Origin: JAXGQE01 sp040766585
Lineage (GTDB): Bacteria; Bacillota; SLNR01
Length of the DNA stretch: 64,000 nucleotides
NCBI GenBank assembly: GCA_040766585.1
Contig: JAXGQE010000005.1
Span: forward strand, 1-64,000
Direction of reading: 5' to 3'
A program made the position numbers and the translations under genes. This document shows positions 47,645 through 56,392 of this stretch, piece by piece (the stretch's first letter is position 1; each line of letters begins with the position of its first letter). Below the pieces are notes generated by a model. It did no database searches and was not told where the DNA came from. It saw only the letters and a list, made by a program, of their open reading frames with translations.

Positions 47645-48979
47645 TTACAATCCCAAAAATGCACTGGCTACATTGAAATAGACGATCAGGGATAGGGCAT
47701 CCACAATGGTGGTGATCAGCGGGCTGGCCATAATGGCCGGATCCACATTCAGGCGCCTGGCCAGTATGGGAAGGACACCGCCAATGATCTTGGCCATCAT
47801 AACTGTGGTAAACATGGTGGTGCTGACGATCAGGGCGATGGTGACCGGGTACCTTTCCAGATAAGCAATACGAATGTAGTTCAATACAGCCAGCCCCGCG
47901 CCAACCAGTGTGCTGACCTGGATTTCCTTTCGAATGACGCGAAAGATATCCCTCATCTCAACCTCACCCAAAGCCATCCCGCGGATGATCAGTGTGGATG
48001 ACTGGGCACCTGCGTTACCGCCGGTATCCATCAGCATGGGAATAAATGCAGTGAGCAAAACAAGGGACTGCAGGATGTTTTCGAAATGCTGAATGATACG
48101 GCCGGTGAATGTGGCGGAGATCATGAGGACCAGCAGCCAGGTAAACCGCTGCCTGGCCAGAGCAGTAATGCTGGCGTCCATATATTTCAGGGTAGAGCGC
48201 TGCAGCGCGCCCATCTTGTGAAAGTCTTCGGTGGCCTCATCATCAATGACATCCACGATATCATCGATGGTGATGATGCCCACCAGCCGATTTTCTTTGT
48301 CCACAACCGGCAGCGCCAGAAAGTCATATTTTTTAATGAGAGACGCGACTTCTTCCTGGTCGGCCAAAGTATTGACAGCAATGAATTCGGTAGTCATCAG
48401 ATCCGATACGGTCTGATCATCCCCGGCAATGAGCAGTTCACGCAGGGAGAGGATCCCCTCCAGTTTGCGGGAGGCATCGACCACATAGGTGGTGTAGATC
48501 GTTTCTTTATCAAATCCGGTCTTTCGGATGTAGGCAATGGCTTCTTTGACAGTCATGGCTTTTTTTAGTTCCACATACTCGATGGTCATCAGGCTGCCGG
48601 CTGAGAACTCGGGGTAATTGAGGAACTGGTTAATCAGGTTGCGTTCCTTTTCCACGGTGTTTCGAAGAATCCGTTTCACCAGATGTGCCGGCATTTCTTC
48701 CAGAAAGTCGATCTTGTCATCCAGGTAGAGTTCTTCCATGATCTCCTGAAGTTCTTTTTCGTTGAAAAGTTCAGTCAGTTCCTCTTGTTTTTCAGGCTCC
48801 AGGTAGGAGAAGACTTCCACCGCCGTGTCTTTGGGTATGAGCCGGAAAAACAAAAGGGCATCCTTTGGACTTAAATCGTCCATCATCTCTGCGATATCGG
48901 CCGGAGCAATGTCTTCCGCCTGCAGTTTGAAGGAACGGTAGTCTTTGCTTAGGAATAATTCCAAGAGTGTGTAGTCCAT
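47645..48979 (-). CDS. mgtE: Magnesium transporter MgtE
   Basis: MgtE is a dimeric magnesium channel gated by intracellular magnesium. The 444-residue protein has the N domain (about 1-130, DYTLLELFLSKDYRSFK, then LSPKDALLFFRLIPKD), two CBS domains (about 130-255, ending VVDKENRLVGIITIDDIVDVI), a plug helix, and five transmembrane helices including the pore region ALTAFIPMLMDTGGNAGAQSSTLIIRG, where the PMLMDTGGNAGxQ block is the family signature. The ATG at 48979 is behind AAGGAGG. Upstream on the same strand are an M-box riboswitch, a terminator and a short leader ORF, all fitting magnesium-controlled expression. Confidence 0.97.
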   Translation of the reverse strand: MDYTLLELFLSKDYRSFKLQAEDIAPADIAEMMDDLSPKDALLFFRLIPKDTAVEVFSYLEPEKQEELTELFNEKELQEIMEELYLDDKIDFLEEMPAHLVKRILRNTVEKERNLINQFLNYPEFSAGSLMTIEYVELKKAMTVKEAIAYIRKTGFDKETIYTTYVVDASRKLEGILSLRELLIAGDDQTVSDLMTTEFIAVNTLADQEEVASLIKKYDFLALPVVDKENRLVGIITIDDIVDVIDDEATEDFHKMGALQRSTLKYMDASITALARQRFTWLLVLMISATFTGRIIQHFENILQSLVLLTAFIPMLMDTGGNAGAQSSTLIIRGMALGEVEMRDIFRVIRKEIQVSTLVGAGLAVLNYIRIAYLERYPVTIALIVSTTMFTTVMMAKIIGGVLPILARRLNVDPAIMASPLITTIVDALSLIVYFNVASAFLGL

Positions 48980-49000
48980 TGTATTCCTCCTTCGATACAA

Positions 49001-49090
49001 TTACTCTTTCGCTGGAGGCATGTACGGGCAGTGCATGGACCAGCAAAAAGGATTGACGATTCGGTTTGTCAACTGAGGGCCGGGATCCAT
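49001..49090 (-). CDS. Candidate 29-residue leader peptide between the M-box and mgtE
   Basis: On the minus strand an ATG at 49090 lies four bases behind AGGTGG (within GAGGTGG), and a 29-codon ORF ends with TAA at 49001-49003. mgtE starts 21 bases later with its own AAGGAGG. The peptide begins MDPGPQL and has further prolines near the end (NPF, CPYMPPAKE). In Escherichia coli and Salmonella the mgtL leader peptide, which begins MEPDPTPL, slows or destabilises ribosomes in low magnesium through its acidic/proline start and so activates mgtA. The similarity in layout and N-terminal pattern is suggestive, not proof. It is too short for homology tests by eye. Confidence 0.5.
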   Translation of the reverse strand: MDPGPQLTNRIVNPFCWSMHCPYMPPAKE

Positions 49091-49104
49091 ACAACCACCT
49101 CTTT

Positions 49105-49145
49105 TCCAAAAATTAAAGCCTTCTCCTCAAAACAGGTGAAAGGCT
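49105..49145 (-). terminator. Intrinsic terminator (expression platform) of the mgtE M-box
   Basis: On the minus strand AGCCTT (49144-49139) and AAGGCT (49122-49117) close a hairpin whose inner part (CACCT/AGGAG with a mismatch) extends the stem. TTAATTTTT follows. The 5' arm overlaps a CACCTG that can instead pair with CAGGTG further upstream, so alternative folding can switch termination. Confidence 0.75.
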
Positions 49146-49315
49146 CGTATCCCAAGCAGTCACCTGTCGGGGTTTAGCACTGCACAACTAGGATATCCAG
49201 CTGCACTAGATAAGACTTTGCAATCAAATCTGTTGGCCCGTTGGCATCTCACGATGTTCCCGGGCAGCAGCATGTTACTGTGCAGGAGCCTCGCCTAACC
49301 AGGTTATTTGATCCA
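49145..49315 (-). ncRNA. M-box (ykoK) magnesium riboswitch
   Basis: On the minus strand the conserved GTTAGGCGAGGCTCCT is at 49299-49284, then GCTGCTGCCCGG at 49271-49260, GATGCCAACGGGCCAACAG after it, and GACTGCTTGGGATACGAGCCTTTCACC at the 3' end. These are the hallmark blocks of the M-box, which folds at high magnesium and terminates transcription. The boundaries are approximate. Position in front of mgtE is the classic one. Confidence 0.95.
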
Positions 49316-49326
49316 ATATATATTTA

Positions 49327-49355
49327 AGTATAGTACAGTTTTTTCTACTTGGCAA
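49327..49355 (-). promoter_or_regulatory. Promoter of the M-box/mgtE transcript
   Basis: On the minus strand TTGCCA (49355-49350) and TATACT (49332-49327) are 17 bases apart. The -35 hexamer overlaps that of the divergent dut promoter. Confidence 0.75.
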
Positions 49356-49378
49356 CCGACAATCATCCGTGATATAGT
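49349..49378 (+). promoter_or_regulatory. Promoter of dut, overlapping the mgtE promoter
   Basis: TTGGCA (49349-49354), 18 bases, TATAGT (49373-49378). Because the -35 boxes of dut and mgtE occupy the same bases, polymerase can probably bind only one at a time. Confidence 0.55.
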
Positions 49379-49410
49379 GTTTTTAATATCCATGACAGGG
49401 AGGGTCTGTT

Positions 49411-49866
49411 TTGAGTGACACAATCCAGGTGAAAATCAGACAACTGGCACATGGAACGAATAAGATTCCGTTTTACGCAACAGATGGATCCGCCGGGATG
49501 GATTTATCAGCCGCCCTGGAAAAACCGGAAACCATTGAACCGGGAGGGAAGTTTACTGTTCCGACAGGAATCGCATTGAAAATTCCTGAGAAGCATATCG
49601 TGGGACTTGTATTCCCGCGCAGCGGTCTGGCTGCCCGGCAGGGACTGACTCTGGCCAACAGTGTCGGGGTCATCGACAGCGACTATATCGGAGAGATTCT
49701 CTGTCCGATGGTTAACTTAGGTCCGGCTTCCGTAACTATACAACCGGGAGATCGCATTGCTCAAATCATATTTATGCCGCTCTATCGTGTGAAATTTGTT
49801 CCGGTGGATGAATTGGATCATACAGAGCGAGGAGACGGAGGATTTGGGTCCACCGGAATTCGTTAA
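49411..49866 (+). CDS. dut: dUTP diphosphatase
   Basis: dUTPase hydrolyses dUTP to dUMP, keeping uracil out of DNA and supplying thymidylate synthesis. The five motifs of the trimeric family are seen in 151 residues: GMDLSA, FPRSGLAARQGLTLANSVG, GVIDSDYIGEI, GDRIAQIIF and RGDGGFGSTG. The start is TTG at 49411 behind CAGGGAGGG; no ATG is close. A uracil-DNA glycosylase gene lies two genes downstream, a fitting neighbour. Confidence 0.96.
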   Translation: MSDTIQVKIRQLAHGTNKIPFYATDGSAGMDLSAALEKPETIEPGGKFTVPTGIALKIPEKHIVGLVFPRSGLAARQGLTLANSVGVIDSDYIGEILCPMVNLGPASVTIQPGDRIAQIIFMPLYRVKFVPVDELDHTERGDGGFGSTGIR

Positions 49867-49905
49867 AGTCCTCGTACAGTATTACGAATCAGGGGAGGTT
49901 TTTAA

Positions 49906-50919
49906 ATGAAAAAGTATCATGTAGCTATACTCGGCGCTACCGGAGCGGTGGGCCGAGCCATGTTAGCCAGTCTGGAAGAACGACAATTTCCGGTAGGCCA
50001 GTTAACCCTTTTGGCATCGCCTCGTTCTGCAGGAACTACACTGGTCTTCGCCGGAAAAGAGTATCCAGTGGAAGCTGTGACTCCCGAAGCATTTGCCGGG
50101 GTCGATATTGCTCTGTTCAGCCCCGGGGCATCAGTCAGCCGGGAGTACGCCCCTGCGGCTGTGAGCCATGGCGCCATCGTTATAGATAACTCCAGTGCTT
50201 TTCGTATGGATCCGGATATTCCCCTGGTTGTACCGGAGGTTAATCCTCATGCGGTCCATCGTCATCACGGTATCATTGCCAATCCCAACTGCAGTACCAT
50301 CCAAATGGTGGTTGCACTGAAACCGATCCATGATGCTGCCCGGATCCGCCGGGTTGTCGTATCGACTTACCAGTCGGTTTCCGGAGCCGGCAACAAGGCA
50401 ATGGTAGAATTGAAGGAACAAACTGCAGCGCAGTTATCCGGTCAGGATACAACCCCCCGGTATTTTCCGCACCCCATTGCGTTCAACGCAATCCCTCATA
50501 TTGATGTGTTTCTGGAAAACGGATATACCAAAGAAGAAATGAAGATGGTATACGAAACCCATAAGATCATGGAGGATGATCAGATTGCTGTGTCTCCCAC
50601 CGCTGTTCGGATTCCTGTCCTCATTGGGCACTCTGAATCCATCAACGTGGAAACCGAATCACATCTTTCACCGGATGAAGCCCGCAAATTATGGGAACAC
50701 GCACCCGGGGTGGTTATTGTGGATGATCCCAGCTCGAATCTCTATCCTTTGGCGATTCATGCGGCCCATCAAGATCAGGTACTGATTGGTCGGGTTCGTC
50801 AGGATCCAACAGTCCCCAACGGTTTGAATTTCTGGATTGTGGCCGACAACCTGCGTAAGGGCGCTGCCACCAACACGGTACAAATTGCGGAGCTTCTGGT
50901 GAAAGAAGGACTTGTGTAA
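49906..50919 (+). CDS. asd: Aspartate-semialdehyde dehydrogenase
   Basis: Asd reduces aspartyl phosphate to aspartate semialdehyde in lysine, threonine and methionine synthesis. VAILGATGAVGRAML is the NADP-binding loop, SPGASVSREYAP follows, and the catalytic cysteine is in IIANPNCSTIQMVVAL. The 337-residue length is standard. The ATG follows GGGGAGG. No lysine riboswitch is in the 39-base gap. The TAA is followed at once by the next start. Confidence 0.97.
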   Translation: MKKYHVAILGATGAVGRAMLASLEERQFPVGQLTLLASPRSAGTTLVFAGKEYPVEAVTPEAFAGVDIALFSPGASVSREYAPAAVSHGAIVIDNSSAFRMDPDIPLVVPEVNPHAVHRHHGIIANPNCSTIQMVVALKPIHDAARIRRVVVSTYQSVSGAGNKAMVELKEQTAAQLSGQDTTPRYFPHPIAFNAIPHIDVFLENGYTKEEMKMVYETHKIMEDDQIAVSPTAVRIPVLIGHSESINVETESHLSPDEARKLWEHAPGVVIVDDPSSNLYPLAIHAAHQDQVLIGRVRQDPTVPNGLNFWIVADNLRKGAATNTVQIAELLVKEGLV

Positions 50920-50920
50920 G

Positions 50921-51469
50921 GTGGCTGAGAGAATGCAGGATATTGTTCATGATATTCTTGAGTGCACCCGCTGTCCGCTGTCAAAGACCCGAATTCAGGC
51001 TGTGGCAGGGTCCGGGCCGGTTCCCGCACGGCTTATGCTGATCGGCGAAGCCCCCGGCAAGAATGAAGACGAGTTGGGAATGCCTTTTTCAGGAGCTGCA
51101 GGGAAGGTATTGGATACCATGCTGGTGCAGGCGGGCCTCAGACGGGAGGCAGTCTTTATTACCAGTGTTGTTAAGTGCCGGCCTCCCAAAAACCGCAACC
51201 CGAAGAGCAGCGAGGTCGCAGCCTGCCTGGATCATCTTCACAAGCAGATTCAGATTGTGCAGCCTCAGCTGATCGCGGTCATGGGGAATGTGGCCCTGCA
51301 GGCATTGCTGGATTGCAGGATGACCATCAGCAAAATGCACGGACAAATCGTATCCAAAGACGGACTGAACTTTATGCCGGTTTATCATCCAGCAGCTGTA
51401 CTGTACAATCGGACTCTGGAACCATATCTGCGGGATGACTTTCTGAAACTGGCGTCTTTGAGTCGGTAA
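50921..51469 (+). CDS. Uracil-DNA glycosylase, family 4 (iron-sulfur)
   Basis: A 182-residue base-excision repair enzyme that removes uracil from DNA. The N-terminal CTRCPLSKTR and later VVKCRPPKNRNPKSSEVAACL supply four cysteines for a 4Fe-4S cluster. GEAPGKNEDELGMPFSGAAG is motif A with the water-activating residue region, and YHPAAVL is motif B. The start could be GTG 50921 or ATG 50933; I use the former because of GAAGGAC upstream, but this is uncertain. Together with dut it forms a uracil-exclusion pair. Confidence 0.92.
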   Translation: MAERMQDIVHDILECTRCPLSKTRIQAVAGSGPVPARLMLIGEAPGKNEDELGMPFSGAAGKVLDTMLVQAGLRREAVFITSVVKCRPPKNRNPKSSEVAACLDHLHKQIQIVQPQLIAVMGNVALQALLDCRMTISKMHGQIVSKDGLNFMPVYHPAAVLYNRTLEPYLRDDFLKLASLSR

Positions 51470-51489
51470 GATACATCTGGCTGCTGTTC

Positions 51490-51518
51490 TTGTGTTCCGC
51501 ATAAGGGTCATGTATAAT
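51490..51518 (+). promoter_or_regulatory. Promoter of the RNase J gene
   Basis: TTGTGT (51490-51495), 17 bases, TATAAT (51513-51518). The leader is about 60 bases and has a terminator-like hairpin. Confidence 0.65.
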
Positions 51519-51542
51519 AAGTACATACGACCAGCGCATAAC

Positions 51543-51575
51543 AAGCCCTCACAATTGCTGGGGGCTTTCATTTAT
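51543..51575 (+). terminator. Terminator-like hairpin in the RNase J leader
   Basis: AAGCCCTC (51543-51550) pairs with GGGGGCTT (51560-51567) over ACAATTGCT, followed by TCATTTAT. It lies between promoter and start codon, so it may act as an attenuator or as a stability element. It may also be a remnant terminator of the upstream transcript. Confidence 0.6.
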
Positions 51576-51581
51576 AGGTAG

Positions 51582-53261
51582 GTGATAGAATTGGAATTCA
51601 ATGATCATGTAAAAATCGTTCATCTAGGCGGAGTGGGAGAAGTAGGTAAGAACATGATTCTCTTTATGTACCGGGACGATATTCTGGTGGTGGATGGAGG
51701 ACTGGCTTTTCCTGACGAAGACCAGCTGGGGATCGATATGGTCATTCCAGACATATCCTTTCTGGAAGAACACCAAAAGAAGATTCGTGGAATCGTTTTG
51801 ACTCACGGCCATGAAGACCACATTGGGGCAATGCCCTACATATTGGACCACATCGATGCCCCCGTTTACGGGACGCGGTTGACCCTGGGGCTTCTGAAGG
51901 CACGGCTCAGCGAACAGGAAGTCCAGGTACACAATGATCGGCTGCATGAGGTTAAACCCAGAGAGAGTGTACGTATTGGAGCATTCCATGTGGAGTTCGT
52001 TCGGGTCAATCACAGTATCGCGGATACCGTGGGCCTGGTTCTGCGTACTCCGGTGGGAACCATTGTTCACAGCGGTGATTTTAAGATTGATTACACGCCG
52101 GTGGATCGTCAGGTTATTGATCTGCATAAATTTGCTGAATTGGGGGACCAAGGTGTAGTGCTGCTGCTTTCAGACAGTACCAACGCGGACCGGTCTGGGT
52201 ATACAGAATCCGAACGTGTGGTGGGGGATGCCCTGAAGGAGATCTTGAGAACGGCGAAAGGGCGGGTGGTTCTGGCTACTTTCGCATCCAATGTTCACCG
52301 GATTCAGCAGGTAGTGGATGCGGCTGCTGCGGATCACCGCAAAGTAGTGGTAGCTGGAGAAAGTATGAAAGATACCGTGCGGATTGCTCTGGATCTGGGC
52401 TACATAAAGGATGAATATCGTACCATGGTTACGTGGGATGAGAAGGAGCCTCTTCATGATCCTCGCATCGTGATTGTAACTACAGGTACACAAGGAGAGC
52501 CCATGTCCGCACTGTCTATGATGGCAGCGGGAGAGCATCCCAGCATTGAGATTATCCCCGGGGACACCGTGGTTCTGGCCGCTACACCCATACCCGGCAA
52601 TGAGAAACTGATCAGCCGGACCATAAACCGACTGTATCAGCGCGGTGCCAGGGTGATTCATGAAGCATCAAGCGGTGTGCATGTTTCCGGACACGGGAGC
52701 CAGGAAGAACTGAAAATGATGCTGAACCTGGTGCGGCCACGGTTTTTGATACCCATTCACGGCGAATATCGAAGTCTGGTTCACCATGCGGATTTGGCTG
52801 TTAGCCTGGGTATGTCCCGGGACGATATATTTATCATGGATGTGGGTGATGTGCTGGAGATTAAACCCGATGGTTCGGCCGCTCTGACAGAAAGGATAAC
52901 TGCCGGAAAGGTTCTGGTGGATGGATTTGGTGTTGGTGATGTTGGTAACGTCGTTCTACGGGACCGGCGCCAGTTGTCCCAGGATGGCGTTTTGATTGCA
53001 ACCATAACCATCAGTCCCAACGGTGATCTGCTATCGGGACCCGACATCATGTCACGGGGATTTGTCTATGTCCGGGAGTCTGAGCAACTGATGGAGGATG
53101 CCCGTGAGAAAATAAGGCAGGCTCTCAATCGCATGGAAGGAGACCGCAAAGACTGGGGTCTGTTGAAATCCACGGTGCGGGATACTTTGGGCAAATACCT
53201 GTATGAGCGAACTCGCAGGAGGCCCATGATCCTGCCCATTGTGATGGAAACCGACGAATAA
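51582..53261 (+). CDS. rnj: Ribonuclease J
   Basis: RNase J is a metallo-beta-lactamase/beta-CASP nuclease with 5'-3' exo- and endonuclease activity, central to mRNA decay in Bacillota. The 559 residues have VHLGGVGEVGKNM near the start, LTHGHEDHIGAMPYI (zinc ligands), FVRVNHSIADTVGL, HSGDFKIDYTP, LLLSDSTNADRSGYTESE, and in the beta-CASP part TTGTQGEPMSALSMMA and HVSGHGSQEELKMML. The start may be GTG 51582 or TTG 51591; TTG has better spacing to GGTAGGTG, a difference of three residues. Terminator follows. The number 1 or 2 form cannot be told. Confidence 0.95.
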   Translation: MIELEFNDHVKIVHLGGVGEVGKNMILFMYRDDILVVDGGLAFPDEDQLGIDMVIPDISFLEEHQKKIRGIVLTHGHEDHIGAMPYILDHIDAPVYGTRLTLGLLKARLSEQEVQVHNDRLHEVKPRESVRIGAFHVEFVRVNHSIADTVGLVLRTPVGTIVHSGDFKIDYTPVDRQVIDLHKFAELGDQGVVLLLSDSTNADRSGYTESERVVGDALKEILRTAKGRVVLATFASNVHRIQQVVDAAAADHRKVVVAGESMKDTVRIALDLGYIKDEYRTMVTWDEKEPLHDPRIVIVTTGTQGEPMSALSMMAAGEHPSIEIIPGDTVVLAATPIPGNEKLISRTINRLYQRGARVIHEASSGVHVSGHGSQEELKMMLNLVRPRFLIPIHGEYRSLVHHADLAVSLGMSRDDIFIMDVGDVLEIKPDGSAALTERITAGKVLVDGFGVGDVGNVVLRDRRQLSQDGVLIATITISPNGDLLSGPDIMSRGFVYVRESEQLMEDAREKIRQALNRMEGDRKDWGLLKSTVRDTLGKYLYERTRRRPMILPIVMETDE

Positions 53262-53283
53262 AACCGCTCAGGCGGTTTTTTCA
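53261..53283 (+). terminator. Terminator after the RNase J gene
   Basis: AAACCGC (53261-53267), loop TCAG, GCGGTTT (53272-53278), and a T run ending TTTCATT. The first A belongs to the stop codon. Confidence 0.85.
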
Positions 53284-53354
53284 TTAGCAGTGACTACTGC
53301 GGTGAAAGGATTTGCCGTAATTTATGTAGAATTGCAGTCTACGAGGTGATGAAT

Positions 53355-55628
53355 GTGGCAGCCCGTGAAAAACAGATTAAAAAAGGAATCCGTCGAGAAG
53401 TGGGCGGAATTCTGGTATTGACATTGGCTCTTTTAAGCGGGGCCGCCCTATGGCTGGAACCCGGCGGTCTGTATGGAGAAACACTGGTGCGAGTGCTGTA
53501 TCTGCTGTTCGGTACCGCTGCAGGAGCGTTTCCCGTGGTCCTGGGGTTGCTGGGCCTGAGCATGATGATCCGAACGGACCGACTGATTCGGGAAGCCACA
53601 GTGATTGGATATCTTCTGCTTATGACTGCCGCTCTGACGATTCTGCATTTTGGTCTGGAGCCGGGGACGGAGCTGATCGGCGGATTTCACGGTTTGGGCG
53701 GCGGGGTTATCGGAGGGGTTGTGCTTTGGTTTCTAAGGACAATCTTCGGAGCCACCGGCAGTCGAATCGTTGTGGGCGCGTTAATGGTGTCCGGACTGAT
53801 GCTGGTAACCGACACTTCCCTGATTGGCACGCTGGGTGCGATTCGAAAAAAAATCCAGCACCAGATGGCACGGATCAAGAATTTTCTGCTGTCTTTTTTA
53901 TACACCGAGAAGGAAGAAAAAGCTATCCGGAGCTCTCGGGAGAGTCGGCCGCAGCCACCGCGCCGGGATGAACCGGATGACGGAAAAGAAGAGGATACAC
54001 TGTTTACTCACAGTCGGGATCACCGCAGCATTATCGACACCGTCTCGCCGGATCCCATTAAACCCAAAGAATCACCTGCAAGCGCTGCTATGTTGGGGGG
54101 CACAGCTTCCACGATCCAGCGAGCGGTAAAGGAAACCGTAGATACGCGTCCTGCAAACCGACCGCATCCTGAATATGTCCTGCCACCCATCACACTGCTG
54201 AAGAAACCGTACTCATCCCGCAGCGGACGTGGCAATATTGACAAGAGCCGCCTGCTGGAGGATACACTAGCCAGTTTTGGTGTACAGGCAAAGGTAACCA
54301 ATATGAGCCGGGGCCCTGTCGTAACGCGGTATGAACTCCACCCCGCCCCCGGTGTGAAAGTGAGTCGTGTTTTGAATCTGGCCGATGATCTGGCTTTGAG
54401 TCTGGCTACAGCGGATGTACGAATAGAAGCCCCGATTCCCGGAAAAGCAGCTATCGGCATTGAAGTTCCCAATGAGGAAATTGCTCTGGTGTCCCTGCGG
54501 GAAGTATTGGAAGTTTCTGCTTTTCAGGATACCCATTCCAAGCTGGCTGTCGGGTTGGGGAAAGACATCGCAGGGGCACCCGTCATTTCGGATCTGGGCA
54601 AGATGGTTCATCTTCTGGTGGCCGGGGCTACTGGTTCCGGGAAAAGTGTCTGCATGAATACGATGATTGCCAGCATATTGCTGAAGGCGAAGCCGGACGA
54701 AGTCAAGTTGCTGATGATCGATCCCAAGGTCGTTGAGCTAAACCAGTACAACGGAATTCCTCATCTGGCAGCACCCGTGGTAACCGATGCGAAAAAAGCG
54801 GCCGGGGTATTGAAATGGGTTGTCCAGGAGATGGAAAACCGCTATTCTTTGTTTGCGGCATCAGGGGTCCGCGAAATCAGCAAGTACAACCAAATGCTGA
54901 AAGAACGGGATCGAGAAGACGGAAAAGAGAACACTGAAAGCACAAAACCCCTGCCATATATGGTGGTTATCATCGATGAACTGGCGGACCTGATGATGGT
55001 GGCTGCAGCTGATGTGGAAGATGCCATCTGCCGCTTGGCCCAGATGGCCCGAGCTGCAGGGATCCACCTGGTGGTTGCGACTCAGCGGCCATCGGTGGAT
55101 GTGGTCACCGGACTGATCAAAGCCAATATTCCATCACGAATCTCTTTTTCCGTATCGTCTCAGGTGGATTCACGAACTATTTTGGACATGGGCGGAGCTG
55201 AGAAGCTTTTGGGCAAAGGCGACATGTTGTTCTTGCCGGCGGGATCATCCAAACCGGTTCGGATTCAGGGGGCTTTTGTGACAGAACGGGATATTGAGTC
55301 GCTGGTTCATTATTGGAAAGAGCAGGATACTCCGGATTATGATCCGAGCATTCTTAGAACCGATGATGCAGGTACACTGATTGATGAACACGATGATGAG
55401 CTGTTCCCGCGGGCGGTGGAGCTTATTCTTCAGTCGGATCAGGCATCCATTTCCATGCTGCAGAGGCGGATGCATATCGGCTATACCCGGGCCGCCCGGC
55501 TCATTGATATGATGGAAGATCGGGGCATTGTGGGCAAACACGAAGGCAGCAAGGCCCGTGAAATACTGGTTTCTATGGATCAATGGCTGGCTATGAGTGA
55601 AGAAAGCGAAAGGAGAGGAAACGGATAA
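53355..55628 (+). CDS. ftsK: DNA translocase FtsK/SpoIIIE
   Basis: A septal DNA pump of 757 residues. The N-terminal third has four transmembrane helices (about 20-165) and a linker of about 170-290 rich in Pro, Arg and Lys. The motor domain has GATGSGKSVCMNTMI (Walker A), VVIIDELADLMMVA (Walker B) and RLAQMARAAGIHLVVATQRPSVDVVTG. The gamma winged helix (about 690-757, SISMLQRRMHIGYTRAARLIDMMEDRGIVG) recognises KOPS/SRS. GTG at 53355 has the right distance to GAGGTG (53343-53348); ATG at 53349 is too close. Whether the cell sporulates cannot be told from this alone. The stop overlaps the pxpA start by one base. Confidence 0.95.
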   Translation: MAAREKQIKKGIRREVGGILVLTLALLSGAALWLEPGGLYGETLVRVLYLLFGTAAGAFPVVLGLLGLSMMIRTDRLIREATVIGYLLLMTAALTILHFGLEPGTELIGGFHGLGGGVIGGVVLWFLRTIFGATGSRIVVGALMVSGLMLVTDTSLIGTLGAIRKKIQHQMARIKNFLLSFLYTEKEEKAIRSSRESRPQPPRRDEPDDGKEEDTLFTHSRDHRSIIDTVSPDPIKPKESPASAAMLGGTASTIQRAVKETVDTRPANRPHPEYVLPPITLLKKPYSSRSGRGNIDKSRLLEDTLASFGVQAKVTNMSRGPVVTRYELHPAPGVKVSRVLNLADDLALSLATADVRIEAPIPGKAAIGIEVPNEEIALVSLREVLEVSAFQDTHSKLAVGLGKDIAGAPVISDLGKMVHLLVAGATGSGKSVCMNTMIASILLKAKPDEVKLLMIDPKVVELNQYNGIPHLAAPVVTDAKKAAGVLKWVVQEMENRYSLFAASGVREISKYNQMLKERDREDGKENTESTKPLPYMVVIIDELADLMMVAAADVEDAICRLAQMARAAGIHLVVATQRPSVDVVTGLIKANIPSRISFSVSSQVDSRTILDMGGAEKLLGKGDMLFLPAGSSKPVRIQGAFVTERDIESLVHYWKEQDTPDYDPSILRTDDAGTLIDEHDDELFPRAVELILQSDQASISMLQRRMHIGYTRAARLIDMMEDRGIVGKHEGSKAREILVSMDQWLAMSEESERRGNG

Positions 55629-56386
55629 TGGACTTAAACTGTGACATGGGTGAAAGCTATGGTTTATGGAAAATGGGCGATGACGAAGCCATGATGCCGT
55701 ATATAACCTCGGCCAATATTGCTTGCGGATTTCATGCCGGCGATCCCCACATCATGCGCAAAACTGTGGAAATGGCTGTGCAGTATAAAGTGGCGATCGG
55801 AGCTCACCCGGGTTATTGTGACCTGATAGGTTTTGGCCGTCGCAATCTGTCTGCGACCCGGGAAGAGATCATTGAGCTGATGGCCTACCAGCTGGGAGCC
55901 TTGGATGGAATGTGCCGACTCAGCGGAACCCGGATCGTTCATGTGAAACCTCACGGGGCTCTATACAACACAGCAGCGGTGGACCCGGCAGTGGCGGATG
56001 CCGTTGCTGTAGGGATCAAGGCATATAATCCGGATTTGATTCTGGTGGGATTAGCGGGTTCATTGCTGGTTGATGCCGCCAAGGAACATGGACTGAGTGT
56101 GGCTGGAGAAGCATTTGCTGACAGACAATATCAGGATGACGGGACACTGGTCCCTCGCAGTCATCCCGGAGCTGTGCTGCACGATGCTGATGATGTAGCT
56201 ATTCGGGTCATGGACATGATCCGTACCCGGACAATCCGCAGCATTTCCGGAAAATCTATAGAGCTTGATTTTGATACTGTGTGCCTGCACGGAGACACTC
56301 CCGGGGCGGTTCAAATGGCGGCAGAAATCCGGGCCATGCTGGACAGCAAACATATTTCGTTGACTTCCCTGGCAGGGAGAAACTAA
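55628..56386 (+). CDS. pxpA: 5-oxoprolinase subunit A (LamB/YcsF family)
   Basis: PxpA with PxpB and PxpC splits 5-oxoproline (pyroglutamate) to glutamate with ATP. The 252 residues start MDLNCDMGESYG and have SANIACGFHAGDPHIMRKTVEMA, GAHPGYCDLIGFGRR, VKPHGALYN and EAFADRQYQDDGTLVPRSHPGAVLHD, all diagnostic. The gene follows ftsK with TAATG overlap and precedes a fused pxpB-pxpC. Substrate comes from glutamine cyclisation or from peptides, which suits this peptide-using cell. Confidence 0.95.
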   Translation: MDLNCDMGESYGLWKMGDDEAMMPYITSANIACGFHAGDPHIMRKTVEMAVQYKVAIGAHPGYCDLIGFGRRNLSATREEIIELMAYQLGALDGMCRLSGTRIVHVKPHGALYNTAAVDPAVADAVAVGIKAYNPDLILVGLAGSLLVDAAKEHGLSVAGEAFADRQYQDDGTLVPRSHPGAVLHDADDVAIRVMDMIRTRTIRSISGKSIELDFDTVCLHGDTPGAVQMAAEIRAMLDSKHISLTSLAGRN

Positions 56387-56392
56387 GGGAGG

